Source of the DNA: Anaerolineaceae bacterium
Lineage (GTDB): Bacteria > Chloroflexota > Anaerolineae > Anaerolineales > Anaerolineaceae
Assembly (NCBI GenBank): GCA_029975475.1
Contig: JARKPB010000008.1
Coordinates: 1,364,001-1,428,000, forward strand
DNA length: 64,000 nt
Direction of reading: 5' to 3'
Made by a program: the position numbers and the translations under genes. The notes below the pieces were generated by a model that worked only from the letters and a program-made list of their open reading frames with translations, searched no databases and was not told where the DNA came from. This document shows positions 34,619 to 43,147 of this stretch, one piece after another. Positions within the stretch are counted from its first letter, which is position 1. The number at the start of each line of letters is the position of its first letter.

Positions 34619-35772
34619 AAACAATTCGCGTATTTTTCTTCACGCTTCTGGCGCTTTCCCTGTTTGCGCTGCCCGCTTCAGTATTTGCTCAAACCGGCAC
34701 GCCGCAAGCGCCGTCAGGCAACCCGAACGATTACCAGATTGTCTCTGGGGATAAAGTCGTTACCGGGGGAGATTACCGCCTGGTCACCGGTCAGGCGATA
34801 GACGGCGATCTGGTGATTTTTGGTGGAAATGTGACCCTGGATGAAGGTTCAGCCGTCTTTGGCACAGTTACCGTTATGGGGGGAAATGCCAATCTGGCCG
34901 GTCTGGTAGAAAGCGATGTGACCCTGTTTGGCGGCACGTTGAACATCTCTGGCAAGGTGGAAGGGGATGTCAATGCGCTGGGCGGTTCCATTAACCTGCT
35001 GGACGGCACCGTGATCGCCGGCGATGTCAACGGGCTGGGCGTGGTGATCAACCAGAACGACAACGCCAAAATCCTCGGCAAAGTCAACACCGAAGACCCG
35101 GGGCAGGTGCGTCTCGATCTGCCGTCGTTCAAGAATTTCAAGTGGGCGACCAATATCCAGCGCGAGGACCGGCCGGCTTCCATCATTCTGAACGCGCTGC
35201 TTTCCGCTGTGCTGCTGGGCGGTCTTGCTTCCATCGTGATGTTGATCGCTCCCAAGCAGATCACCCGCACCGCTGGGACCATTGAAACCCAGCCGGGGAT
35301 GACCGCTCTGGTTGGCGTGCTCTCCAGCCTGGCTTTCCCGCTGGCAATCGTCATCCTGGTGCTGGTGATGATCACCATTATCCTGATCCCGGTCAGCGTC
35401 CTGGCCATCATCCTGCTCAGCCTGGCTTTCGCGGTGGCGGCAATCGGCGGATGGATCGCGATTGGTTATTATCTTGGAAACGCCTTTACCAAAGCCTCCA
35501 GCCTGACCTGGTCTCCGGCGGTCATCGCCGGGGTGGGCACGCTGACCCTGACCCTGTTTACCCGCATTCTCGATCTGGTTCCATGCTTTGGCCCTCTGGT
35601 TTCCGGATTGGCCTGGCTGTTTGGGATCGGCGCTGTGTTGTTGACCCTGTTCTCACCGCGCACAACCCCGCCGCAGCCGGCTCCGGTTGGCGGCCCGCTT
35701 CCGCCGGCTTTCAACCCGCCGGCCGCGCCGCAGGCGCCCAGGCAGGAACCGCCGGTTCCGCCGGCCCAGTAA
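34615..35772 (+). CDS. Exported bactofilin-like / polymer-forming membrane protein
   Basis: The protein has 385 residues. A signal peptide (MKTIRVFFFTLLALSLF, cleaved after VFA) is followed by a beta-helix region with repeats such as DGDLVIFGGNVTLDEGSAV, LFGGTLNISGKVEGDVNALG, characteristic of polymer-forming bactofilin-like domains. Four hydrophobic segments between 190 and 310 and a Pro-rich tail (QPAPVGGPLPPAFNPPAAP) follow. Function unknown; as the last gene of the sigma/anti-sigma operon it is probably a target or sensor of the envelope response. ATG 34615 is chosen for the signal peptide; a longer in-frame start (34441) lies inside the anti-sigma gene. Confidence 0.82.
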   Translation: MKTIRVFFFTLLALSLFALPASVFAQTGTPQAPSGNPNDYQIVSGDKVVTGGDYRLVTGQAIDGDLVIFGGNVTLDEGSAVFGTVTVMGGNANLAGLVESDVTLFGGTLNISGKVEGDVNALGGSINLLDGTVIAGDVNGLGVVINQNDNAKILGKVNTEDPGQVRLDLPSFKNFKWATNIQREDRPASIILNALLSAVLLGGLASIVMLIAPKQITRTAGTIETQPGMTALVGVLSSLAFPLAIVILVLVMITIILIPVSVLAIILLSLAFAVAAIGGWIAIGYYLGNAFTKASSLTWSPAVIAGVGTLTLTLFTRILDLVPCFGPLVSGLAWLFGIGAVLLTLFSPRTTPPQPAPVGGPLPPAFNPPAAPQAPRQEPPVPPAQ

Positions 35773-35787
35773 CAGATTTACGCAAGT

Positions 35788-35817
35788 GGTGGGCGGGCGA
35801 ACCGCCCACCCTTTTTT
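35788..35817 (+). terminator. Intrinsic terminator inside the ECF locus
   Basis: GGTGGGCGG (35788-35796) and CCGCCCACC (35802-35810) around a 5-base loop, followed by CTTTTTT. It lies between the bactofilin-like gene and the lipoprotein gene and ends just before the latter's ribosome site, so it could end the operon or act as a partial attenuator. Confidence 0.82.
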
Positions 35818-35826
35818 GGAGGGAAC

Positions 35827-36669
35827 ATGTCTCGAAAAATCCTTTTCTCCGCTTTGATCTGCGCGCTGATCCTGAGCGCCTGCACCCTGACCTTTACCGT
35901 CCCGGCCACGAAAACCGGCGAAGTACGGGAGTTCAACATCAGTGAACCAAAACTGGAGAACGAGCCCGCCAGTGTAGAAATCAAAATGGGCGGGGGAACG
36001 CTGAATATCCGCAGCGGCGGCAGCCAATTGATTGAGGGAACTGTCCGGTATAACGTGGCGGAATGGGAGCCAAGAATTGAACGCACAGAGCGCGCTTTGA
36101 CCATTACCCAGGGGGACGCGGGTCTGGCCGTGCCGAACTTTGATGTGGTCAACCAGTGGGAATTGACCCTGGGGACCCAACCGGTGGATTTGAAGATCAG
36201 CGCTGGCGGTTATAAAGGCAAACTGGACTTTGGGGGCGCCTCCCTCACCCGCCTCGAAATCAATGACGGCGCAAGCAATTCAAGCGTTGATTTCAGCCAG
36301 CCGAACCTGAGCCCGATGGATAAACTGGTTTACGCCACCGGCGCGTCAACGGTAAAACTGCTCAATCTCTCCAACGCGCGGGCGAAAAATATCGAATTTT
36401 CCAGCGGCGCGGGTTCTTATCAACTGGCGTTCGGCCCGGACCTGATCCAGGATACCCGCGTTAAAATTTCCAGCGGTGCCAGCGAAGTCCGGCTGAGCCT
36501 GCCAAAAAATGCCACTATTCGCGTGCGGTTTCCCGGAGGGATCAGCAACATTGACGCCCGGGGCAGCTGGTCGGTGAACGACGGGGTATACAGTTATGAC
36601 GGGGGCGGAAAAACCCTGGAAGTCGAGATTGACATGGTTGTCGGCAGCGTGATCCTGGAACGAGAATGA
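35827..36669 (+). CDS. Envelope lipoprotein with toast-rack (DUF2154/LiaF-like) fold
   Basis: The protein has 280 residues. A lipoprotein signal ends in the lipobox LSAC (Cys19). The rest is all-beta: repeated glycine-rich strands such as IKMGGGTLNIRSGGSQLI, KISSGASEVRLSLP and a C-terminal glutamate-ended strand, resembling the toast-rack domains of cell-wall-active antibiotic-response proteins (N-terminal DUF2154 and C-terminal DUF2807-like). Extracytoplasmic lipid-anchored protein, likely part of the same envelope-stress group. GGAGGGAAC precedes ATG 35827. Confidence 0.75.
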   Translation: MSRKILFSALICALILSACTLTFTVPATKTGEVREFNISEPKLENEPASVEIKMGGGTLNIRSGGSQLIEGTVRYNVAEWEPRIERTERALTITQGDAGLAVPNFDVVNQWELTLGTQPVDLKISAGGYKGKLDFGGASLTRLEINDGASNSSVDFSQPNLSPMDKLVYATGASTVKLLNLSNARAKNIEFSSGAGSYQLAFGPDLIQDTRVKISSGASEVRLSLPKNATIRVRFPGGISNIDARGSWSVNDGVYSYDGGGKTLEVEIDMVVGSVILERE

Positions 36670-36688
36670 CGATCCGATAACCCGGTGG

Positions 36689-36716
36689 AGCCCCTTCTAA
36701 AGAAGGGGCTTTTTTT
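36689..36716 (+). terminator. Intrinsic terminator after the lipoprotein gene
   Basis: AGCCCCTTC (36689-36697), TAAA loop, GAAGGGGCT (36702-36710) and a run of six T's: a textbook factor-independent terminator. Confidence 0.92.
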
Positions 36717-36720
36717 CTCC

Positions 36721-36749
36721 TTGCCAGAGTTCCCACTTACCGGTAAGAT
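36721..36749 (+). promoter_or_regulatory. Promoter of the C45 acyltransferase gene, probably leaderless
   Basis: TTGCCA (36721-36726), a 17-base spacer and TAAGAT (36744-36749). The ATG at 36756 is seven bases past the -10 box, at the expected transcription start, with no Shine-Dalgarno sequence in between. Confidence 0.6.
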
Positions 36750-36755
36750 TAACGA

Positions 36756-37856
36756 ATGAACGACCGAACCTCAATTCTCCATTCAACCCCCGCGCCGCTC
36801 ATCAGCGTAAAAGGGAACCACCGCCAGATCGGGCAGCAGATCGGCGAGGCAGCCCGTGAACAGGTCCGGCACTCGATAGAAAATGCCCGCGCTCTGATCA
36901 GTTCTGCCTATGACCAGCTGCAGCTCAACTGGGAAGGCACGACCATCCAGGCGCAAAAATATCTGCCCTTCGCCCAGGAAAGATACCCCCAGTATGTCGA
37001 AGAAATGATCGGGATGGCGGAAGGCGCCGGGGTTAAATTTGACGATCTCGTGGTGATCAACGCGATGGAAGCGGTCACATCTGACGCGCTGCACCTGACC
37101 AAATGCACCAGCCTGGCGGTGAATGAACAGCACACCAGCTCCGGGCATGTGCTGGTGGCGCACAATGAAGACTGGCTGCCCGAAGATGAAACGGATGTGT
37201 TGATCATTCAGGCGCGGCTGGATGATGAACCGCCCTGGCTGGCGATGACCTACGGGGGACTGCTTCCGAACATTGGTCTGAACGCGCACGGAATTGCCCA
37301 GTGCTGCGATTCGGTATACCCGACGGATATCCGTATTGGAATTCCGCGCATCATTGTGTCCAGAGCGGTGCTGGCAGCCCAGACGCCAGGTCAGGCAATC
37401 CGCCGCACGCTGGTCCCCCTGCGCGCCGCGGGATACAACCACCTGCTGGCGCATGAATCCGGCGAGCTCTACAGCGTGGAAGTGTCAGCGCGCAACTTCG
37501 CCGTCCTTTACGGAGAGGACGGCTACATGGTGCACACCAATCATTTCCTCGATCCGCGCATGCAGACCCTGGAAGATGAGCCAGACGAATTGATCGCCAC
37601 GCGCGTGCGCTACCACCGCGCAAAACGCCTGCTGACGGGCAACCCGCAGCATTCGATCCTGACGCTGCAGGCCATCATGCGCGATCACGTCAATTATCCC
37701 GATTCAATCTGCAATCACGCCATTGAAGACGACGACCCGCTGGATCGCGAAAAAACGATCAACAGCCTGGTGATGGATTTGACCGAACGCATCATGTACG
37801 TCGCCTGGGGCAACCCCTGCAAGAACGGTTATCACGCTTATCAACTGGAAGGTTGA
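36756..37856 (+). CDS. C45-family peptidase / acyltransferase-like protein
   Basis: The protein has 366 residues of the N-terminal-nucleophile fold. The motif KCTSLAV (Cys117) corresponds to the autocleavage point and nucleophile of the C45 family (acyl-CoA:6-aminopenicillanate acyltransferase relatives), followed by HNEDWLPEDE and SGELYSVEVSA. The preceding GNHRQIGQQIGEAAREQV is also typical. Members hydrolyse or transfer acyl groups on amides; the true substrate is unknown and beta-lactam synthesis should not be inferred. No signal peptide. It stands alone between terminators. Confidence 0.85.
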   Translation: MNDRTSILHSTPAPLISVKGNHRQIGQQIGEAAREQVRHSIENARALISSAYDQLQLNWEGTTIQAQKYLPFAQERYPQYVEEMIGMAEGAGVKFDDLVVINAMEAVTSDALHLTKCTSLAVNEQHTSSGHVLVAHNEDWLPEDETDVLIIQARLDDEPPWLAMTYGGLLPNIGLNAHGIAQCCDSVYPTDIRIGIPRIIVSRAVLAAQTPGQAIRRTLVPLRAAGYNHLLAHESGELYSVEVSARNFAVLYGEDGYMVHTNHFLDPRMQTLEDEPDELIATRVRYHRAKRLLTGNPQHSILTLQAIMRDHVNYPDSICNHAIEDDDPLDREKTINSLVMDLTERIMYVAWGNPCKNGYHAYQLEG

Positions 37857-37878
37857 AGGGCGCTGATGCTTAAAATTT

Positions 37879-37905
37879 GCGCGGGCCGGCACAACCGGTC
37901 CGCGC
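37879..37905. terminator. Hairpin between convergent C45 and nadD genes
   Basis: GCGCGGGCCGG (37879-37889) pairs with CCGGTCCGCGC (37895-37905) with one G-T pair and a 5-base loop. The T-tracts are short in both directions (CTGTTTAG on +, AAATTTTAA on -), so it may be a bidirectional terminator of moderate strength. Confidence 0.6.
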
Positions 37906-37910
37906 GCTGT

Positions 37911-38507
37911 TTAGCGGTACCACCCCCGGGCGGCAATCATCTCCGCTACCGGGGGAGGAAGATAATGGCGGTACGGAGCGCCAGTGCGAATCCGCTGCCG
38001 CACCGCGCTGGCGGAAATTTCGATCAGGGGAGTGTTTACCCAGCGCAGCCGGGCGGGTAATTCGGGCAGCAGGCGCTCCAGTTCAGCCAGATCAACGGCC
38101 GCGCCTGGCCGCCGCATGACTCCGATTTCGTCACAGGCGGTGATGAAATCGCGGGGGGTGTGCCAGGTCGGCAGATCGCGCAGCGAATCCCCCCCCATCA
38201 GGTAAACCAGCGTATCCCCGGGATAGTCTCGGTGTAAGATGCGCATGCTGTCCACCGCGTAATGCGGCGCGGGGCGGTCGATATCAACCCGTGAAATGAC
38301 AAAAGCCGCTTCGCCAGTCAATGCGGCCTGCAGCAAGGCCAGGCGCTGCTCCAGCGGACTGATGTCCTGCGTCAGCTTGTGCGGTGGGGTCGGGGTAAGA
38401 ACCCAGAGGACTTTATCCAGCTCAAGCTGATAGCGGCATTCATCCGCCAGGATCAGGTGAGCGAGGTGGGGAGGGTCAAAAGTGCCGCCGAAAATTCCCA
38501 GGCGCAT
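37911..38507 (-). CDS. nadD: Nicotinate-nucleotide adenylyltransferase
   Basis: The protein has 198 residues. The nucleotidyltransferase motif GIFGGTFDPPHLAHL (x-H-x-x-H) and the C-terminal IEISASAVRQRIRTG (ISxSxxR) are diagnostic. It makes deamido-NAD from NaMN and ATP. Its start is three bases after the obg stop with AGGAG in the obg tail, so the two genes are coupled. Confidence 0.95.
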   Translation of the reverse strand: MRLGIFGGTFDPPHLAHLILADECRYQLELDKVLWVLTPTPPHKLTQDISPLEQRLALLQAALTGEAAFVISRVDIDRPAPHYAVDSMRILHRDYPGDTLVYLMGGDSLRDLPTWHTPRDFITACDEIGVMRRPGAAVDLAELERLLPELPARLRWVNTPLIEISASAVRQRIRTGAPYRHYLPPPVAEMIAARGWYR

Positions 38508-38510
38508 CGG

Positions 38511-39773
38511 CTACTCCTGCCATTCCAGCTCGTATTGATCGCCAATGTAGACGGTATCGCCGTCCTGAACCCCGGCTTCGCGCAGCGCCTGCTCGACGCC
38601 GAGCGTTTCCATCAAGCGCTGGAAGCGCCGCACGGACTCGTCGTATTCCCAGAAGGTCATATCCGCGGCGCGTTCAATCGCCGCTCCAGAAACCTTCCAG
38701 CCGTCGGATACGCGGGTAATTTTGAAATCTTTCTCTTCAACCGGCGGGCGGTACACGGGCAGCTGTTCAACCACCGCAGCCGCTGGAGCGGTTTGAAGCA
38801 GCTCATGCGCTTTCCAGAGCAATTCGCGCAGGTTGAGATGGCTGGCAGTCGAGACCGGCAGGGCTGAAAAGCCTTTTTTTGCCAGGCGTTTTTCAATTTC
38901 AGGCCAGCGCTGCTGGACATCCGGCAAATCCATCTTGTTGAAGGCGACAATTTGCGGTTTTTTTGCAAGATCTGGATCAAAAAGGGCCATCTCCGCGTTG
39001 GTCATGCTCAGGTCAACCAACGGGTCATCGGAGAGCCCATCCAGCATGTGGATCAGCACGCGGGTGCGCTGAATATGGCGCAGGAAGGCGTCGCCCAGTC
39101 CAGCGCCTTGATGCGCGCCTTCGATAAGACCGGGAATATCCGCCAGTACCAGCGTGGTGTTGAGATCCAGTTCAGCGACCCCCAGGTTAGGTTCGAGAGT
39201 GGTAAAGGGATAATCAGCGATCTTTGGCCGGGCGTTGGTTACCGCTGCCAGCAAACTGGATTTTCCAGCATTCGGGACGCCCACGATGCCAATATCGGCG
39301 ATCAACTTGAGCACGAGCCGCAGGCGTTTTTCTTCGGCTGGCTGTCCTTTTTCCGCCATTCTGGGCGCCTGGTTGCGCGAAGAGGCAAAATGCTGGTTGC
39401 CGCGCCCGCCCTTGCCGCCTTTGCAGACCAGTAAACGCTGCCCCGCCTCGACCAGATCGCCCAGCAATTCTCCGCTGTCCGCATCGTACACCACGGTCCC
39501 GGGCGGAACCGGGATGACCAGCTCGGGGGCAGATTTTCCGGACATGTTGCTGCGCGCGCCTTTTGCGCCGTCGCGAGCCTCGAAACGCATTTGATAGTGA
39601 AATTTCGCCAGGGTGTTCAAACCAGGGCGAACTTCCAGAACGACATCTCCGCCCCGGCCGCCGTCGCCGCCGTCAGGTCCGCCGCGGGGAACATACTTTT
39701 CCCGGCGGAAATGCACCATCCCATCGCCGCCTTTGCCTGACCGAACCTGGATCACCGCTTCATCAATAAACAT
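38511..39773 (-). CDS. obg: GTPase Obg/CgtA
   Basis: The protein has 420 residues with all three domains: a glycine-rich Obg fold (MFIDEAVIQVRSGKGGDGMVHFRREK), a G domain (GVPNAGKSSLLAAV, switch II DIPGLIEGAHQGAGLG, NKMD) and a C-terminal OCT-type domain (VRRFQRLMETLGVEQALREAG). Obg takes part in late 50S ribosome assembly and stress/cell-cycle control. Upstream is a terminator for the previous locus, so it has its own promoter or starts from within the 80-base gap. Confidence 0.96.
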   Translation of the reverse strand: MFIDEAVIQVRSGKGGDGMVHFRREKYVPRGGPDGGDGGRGGDVVLEVRPGLNTLAKFHYQMRFEARDGAKGARSNMSGKSAPELVIPVPPGTVVYDADSGELLGDLVEAGQRLLVCKGGKGGRGNQHFASSRNQAPRMAEKGQPAEEKRLRLVLKLIADIGIVGVPNAGKSSLLAAVTNARPKIADYPFTTLEPNLGVAELDLNTTLVLADIPGLIEGAHQGAGLGDAFLRHIQRTRVLIHMLDGLSDDPLVDLSMTNAEMALFDPDLAKKPQIVAFNKMDLPDVQQRWPEIEKRLAKKGFSALPVSTASHLNLRELLWKAHELLQTAPAAAVVEQLPVYRPPVEEKDFKITRVSDGWKVSGAAIERAADMTFWEYDESVRRFQRLMETLGVEQALREAGVQDGDTVYIGDQYELEWQE

Positions 39774-39791
39774 CAGACCTGCTTTCTTAAG

Positions 39792-39835
39792 AAAAAAAAG
39801 GAATCAGCCGAAGCGCGAGCGCCGCGACTGATTCC
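39792..39835 (-). terminator. Intrinsic terminator of the cDPG-synthetase-like gene
   Basis: On the leftward strand GGAATCAG and CTGATTCC (39800-39807 and 39828-39835) close a hairpin whose interior has a further GCGC-GA-GCGC pairing; eight T's follow leftward (39799 to 39792). It ends the gene at 39856 before obg. Confidence 0.85.
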
Positions 39836-39855
39836 AATTTTACCGTAATGTCGGT

Positions 39856-41178
39856 TTACTTGCGGGCGAATTTCTCTTTGAGGATGTCCTCAAGGGTGGG
39901 CTTGCCGATTTCCTGCAGTTCATAGCGAACGCGCTGCATGGGTTTGTTGACCTTGATAATGCGGGTCAGGTCAATCGGCGTGGCCGAGACGATGATATCC
40001 ACGTCCGCTTTGTTGATCGTCTTTTCAAGGTCTTTGGTCATATCTTCGCCGTAGCCCATGGCGGGCAGGATCGCGCCGGTAGTGGGGTATTTCTTGTAAG
40101 TGGCGGCGATGCTGCCAACCGCGAAGGGGCGCGGGTCGACAATTTCAGCGGCGCCGTAGCGGCGGGCAGCCACCCAGCCAGCCCCGTAGGCCATTTCGCC
40201 GTGGGTCAGCGTGGGGCCGTCCTCAATCACCAGCACGCGCTTGCCGCGGATTAATTCGGGCTTGTCCACAAACAATGGAGACGCGCCTTCGATGAAGATG
40301 GCGTTGGGGTTGACCGCATAAGCAGCATTGCGAACAGCAATCACGCTTTCAGGGGTGGCGGTATCCACCTTGTTGATCACAAAGACATCCGCCAGGTTGA
40401 CATTGGTTTCGCCCGGATGGTAGCGGGTCTCGTGACCGGCGCGGTGCGGGTCCAGGACAACAATGTTGAGATCGGATTTGTAGAAGGGGAAGTCGTTGTT
40501 ACCGCCGTCCCACAGGACGATATCGACTTCCTGTTCAGCCTGGCGCAGGATGGCTTCATAATCCACACCGGCGTAGACAATCACGCCGTTATCCAGATGG
40601 GGTTCGTATTCCTCGCGCTCCTCAATCGTGCAGGCGTGTTTGTCCAGATCGGCATAGGTGGCAAAGCGCTGAACTTTCTGCTTAACCAGATCCCCGTAAG
40701 GCATCGGGTGGCGGACAGCGGCGACTTTATAGCCCATTTCGCGCAGGATTAACGAGACCCGGCGGGTGGTCTGGCTTTTTCCGGAGCCGGTGCGAATGGC
40801 GCAAACAGAAACCACCGGCTTGGTGGATTTTAATTGCGTGGTGCCGACGCCCATCAGGCGAAAATCGGCGCCGCAGGCGTTTACCAGAGAAGCCTTGTGC
40901 ATCACATACTCATGCGGGACATCGCTGTAAGCAAACACAACCTGGTCAACCTTCAAATCTTTAATCAGTTTCACCAGATCGGATTCGGGGAAGATCGGAA
41001 TACCTTCCGGGTAGAGCGATCCGGCCAGCTCGGCGGGATAGCGGCGGCCTTCAATGTTGGGGATCTGGGTGGCGGTGAAGGCAACCACGTGATAATCCTT
41101 GTTGTCGCGGAAGAAAACGTTGAAATTGTGGAAATCACGTCCGGCCGCGCCCATGATGATGGTTCGAATTGGGTTCAT
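39856..41178 (-). CDS. Cyclic 2,3-diphosphoglycerate synthetase-like GTPase
   Basis: The protein has about 440 residues. The opening IRTIIMGAAGRDFHNFNVFF, P-loop VCAIRTGSGKSQTTRRV, VDIVLWDGGNNDFPF and VFVINKVDTATPESV match the COG2403 P-loop family. The founding archaeal enzyme makes cyclic 2,3-diphosphoglycerate, an osmolyte and thermoprotectant; the function of the bacterial proteins is not settled. The start ATG 41178 has AAGGAG nine bases before it; an ATG at 41187 directly abuts the ribosome site. Monocistronic, with obg 80 bases downstream and argS 37 bases upstream. Confidence 0.82.
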   Translation of the reverse strand: MNPIRTIIMGAAGRDFHNFNVFFRDNKDYHVVAFTATQIPNIEGRRYPAELAGSLYPEGIPIFPESDLVKLIKDLKVDQVVFAYSDVPHEYVMHKASLVNACGADFRLMGVGTTQLKSTKPVVSVCAIRTGSGKSQTTRRVSLILREMGYKVAAVRHPMPYGDLVKQKVQRFATYADLDKHACTIEEREEYEPHLDNGVIVYAGVDYEAILRQAEQEVDIVLWDGGNNDFPFYKSDLNIVVLDPHRAGHETRYHPGETNVNLADVFVINKVDTATPESVIAVRNAAYAVNPNAIFIEGASPLFVDKPELIRGKRVLVIEDGPTLTHGEMAYGAGWVAARRYGAAEIVDPRPFAVGSIAATYKKYPTTGAILPAMGYGEDMTKDLEKTINKADVDIIVSATPIDLTRIIKVNKPMQRVRYELQEIGKPTLEDILKEKFARK

Positions 41179-41214
41179 GTAAAACATCTCCTTTTCAATA
41201 GAATTGCGGTTAGT

Positions 41215-42981
41215 TCACATCGCTTCTGGGGCTGTGATGCCCATCAAAGCCAACAGGACCGCGATCGCCTGCCTTGAAGCGGCGACCAGGCGTAGACGCT
41301 GATCCCGCACCTGCGGTTCAGCCGAGATAACGGGACACTGGGTGTAAAAATCATTAAAAGCCCGGGCCAGTTCAAAGCCCAGGGTGGCGATCTGCAGCGG
41401 TTTCAAATCCGCCGCGGCGCGCTGCACTTCTTTTGGAATGCGCGCGATCATGTCCACCAGCACAATTTCGGGCTGGGTTAACGCGTACTGTGGAGTGGTT
41501 TCTGGCGGGAGGCTGCCGCCGGCTTTCCGCAGGATGCTGCCGGCGCGCACGTAAGCATACTGGATGTAAGGAGCCGCCTGACCGTCAAAATCGAGCGCGG
41601 TTTCCCAGTCGAAGGTTACGATTTTCCCATTTTCCCGCGCCAGCATGGGATATTTAATCGCGCCAATCCCAACCGCCCGCGCTACCGCCTGCTTGGCTTC
41701 TTCGGAAAGATCGGGATTCTTCTCCTGGACAACTTTCAGCGCGCGGCTGACCGCCTCGCGGATTAAATCTTCCAGCAGGACAACCGTGCCTTCTCGAGAA
41801 GAGACGACCACGTTTCCGGGCAGGTTCACCAGTTCATATGCCACATGCTCGAGCTTATCCGCCCAGGGATAACCGGCGATTTCCAGGGTCTTGAACACCT
41901 GCTGAAAGTGCAGGCTCTGACGCACGTCAACCACATACAGAGCGCGGCTGAGGTCGGGATAATCGCTGAACTTCTGGCGCGCCAGGGCTAAATCTTCCGT
42001 GGCATACAGGGCTGTGCCGTCGGAACGAAGCACAACCAGCACCCGGTACTTTTCCTGTTTTAACCCGAGGACGTCATCAATTTTGACGTAAACCGCCCCG
42101 TCCGGGCGTTCATCAATCGCGATCCCCTTGCGGATTAAATCCGCCACGATTTCTTTGCCCGCTTCCTCAAACATACTGTTAAAGTAATAGCGGTCAAACG
42201 GGATATCCAGCAGGGCGTACATCTCGTTAAAACCATCCAGCGACCACTGGCGGGTTTCTTTCCAGAGATTGACCACCTGCGGATCTTTGCGGTCCCAGCG
42301 GGCGTAAAGGGCGCGCACTTCCTGTTCCAGTTCGGGGTTTTCCTCCAGCCGCCGGCTGGCTTCGGCATAGAGATCACCCATCCAGCGGGTAATATCCCGG
42401 TCGGGTCGTTCGCCGGCGTGATACTTCATGTAATTCCACAGCCACTTGATGACGTGCAGCCCGATATCGCCGGGGTAATTGGCGCGAATGACCTCGTAAC
42501 CCGCGTGGGATAAAATCCGGCAAAGACCGTCGCCCAGGATCGCCGAGCGCAGATGGCCAACATGAAAGGCTTTGTGGGTATTGGGCTGGGAAAACTCCAC
42601 CATGATCTTTTGCCCTTTGGGTTCGCCGCGGGCAAAATCAGATCCCTGAGCCAGGACGGTGGAAATCACCTGGCGGGCGTAATCGGCTGTGGAAAAATAA
42701 AGGTTCAGGTAGCCCTTGACCGCTTCGACTTTTTCAAAACCTGCCGGTATGCCGAGATGGTCTGCCACCTGCTCGGCGATTTGCTGCGCGCGCTGGTGAA
42801 CCGGCACTTTCAAGCCGCTTTGGCGCGCTTCCAGAGCTGCCAGCTGAAAGAAAGACGTGGAAATCCCCCAGGAGCCTGCAAAGGGGATCCAAACCCAGGC
42901 GACTGGCAGATCAGGCAATCCCTGACTGGCTAAAAAATCCTTTATCCTGGCGGCTAACTCGGTCTGTTCTCGCTCAAACAT
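41215..42981 (-). CDS. argS: Arginyl-tRNA synthetase
   Basis: The protein has about 588 residues, class I. N-terminal Arg-specific domain, KIMVEFSQPNTHKAFHVGHLRSAILGD (quoted in parts; HVGH is the HIGH motif), EKYRVLVVLRSDGTALYATEDLALA, and a DALR anticodon domain near the end (RLRLVAASRQAIAVLLALMGI). As in many ArgS the KMSKS motif is replaced (SSREGTVVLLEDLI). ATG 42981 (MFEREQ) is chosen because a promoter lies at 43010-43037, so the in-frame ATG at 43044 would be upstream of it. Confidence 0.95.
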   Translation of the reverse strand: MFEREQTELAARIKDFLASQGLPDLPVAWVWIPFAGSWGISTSFFQLAALEARQSGLKVPVHQRAQQIAEQVADHLGIPAGFEKVEAVKGYLNLYFSTADYARQVISTVLAQGSDFARGEPKGQKIMVEFSQPNTHKAFHVGHLRSAILGDGLCRILSHAGYEVIRANYPGDIGLHVIKWLWNYMKYHAGERPDRDITRWMGDLYAEASRRLEENPELEQEVRALYARWDRKDPQVVNLWKETRQWSLDGFNEMYALLDIPFDRYYFNSMFEEAGKEIVADLIRKGIAIDERPDGAVYVKIDDVLGLKQEKYRVLVVLRSDGTALYATEDLALARQKFSDYPDLSRALYVVDVRQSLHFQQVFKTLEIAGYPWADKLEHVAYELVNLPGNVVVSSREGTVVLLEDLIREAVSRALKVVQEKNPDLSEEAKQAVARAVGIGAIKYPMLARENGKIVTFDWETALDFDGQAAPYIQYAYVRAGSILRKAGGSLPPETTPQYALTQPEIVLVDMIARIPKEVQRAAADLKPLQIATLGFELARAFNDFYTQCPVISAEPQVRDQRLRLVAASRQAIAVLLALMGITAPEAM

Positions 42982-43009
42982 ATCCCATCTCAAAGGCTGC
43001 TCTGCAAAA

Positions 43010-43037
43010 ATTATAACATTCCGCTTATCGCTGTCAG
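43010..43037 (-). promoter_or_regulatory. Promoter of argS
   Basis: On the leftward strand CTGACA (43037-43032), 16-base spacer and TATAAT (43015-43010). Transcription should start near 43003, giving a short leader of about 20 bases to ATG 42981. Confidence 0.65.
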
Positions 43038-43094
43038 GTGCCAACCTTCCACTGGCTTTACGCCGTTCCTCACCTGACTGGAGAGTAACAAGAA

Positions 43095-43117
43095 AGCGGG
43101 AGCCGTCTGCTCCCGCT
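43095..43117 (-). terminator. Intrinsic terminator of rpsT
   Basis: AGCGGGAGC and GCTCCCGCT arms (43095-43103 and 43109-43117) with a 5-base loop; reading left the stem is followed by TTTCTTGTT. It separates rpsT from argS. Confidence 0.8.
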
Positions 43118-43147
43118 GGTGGGTCCTGCTAGAGAACTGTTAAGGGT

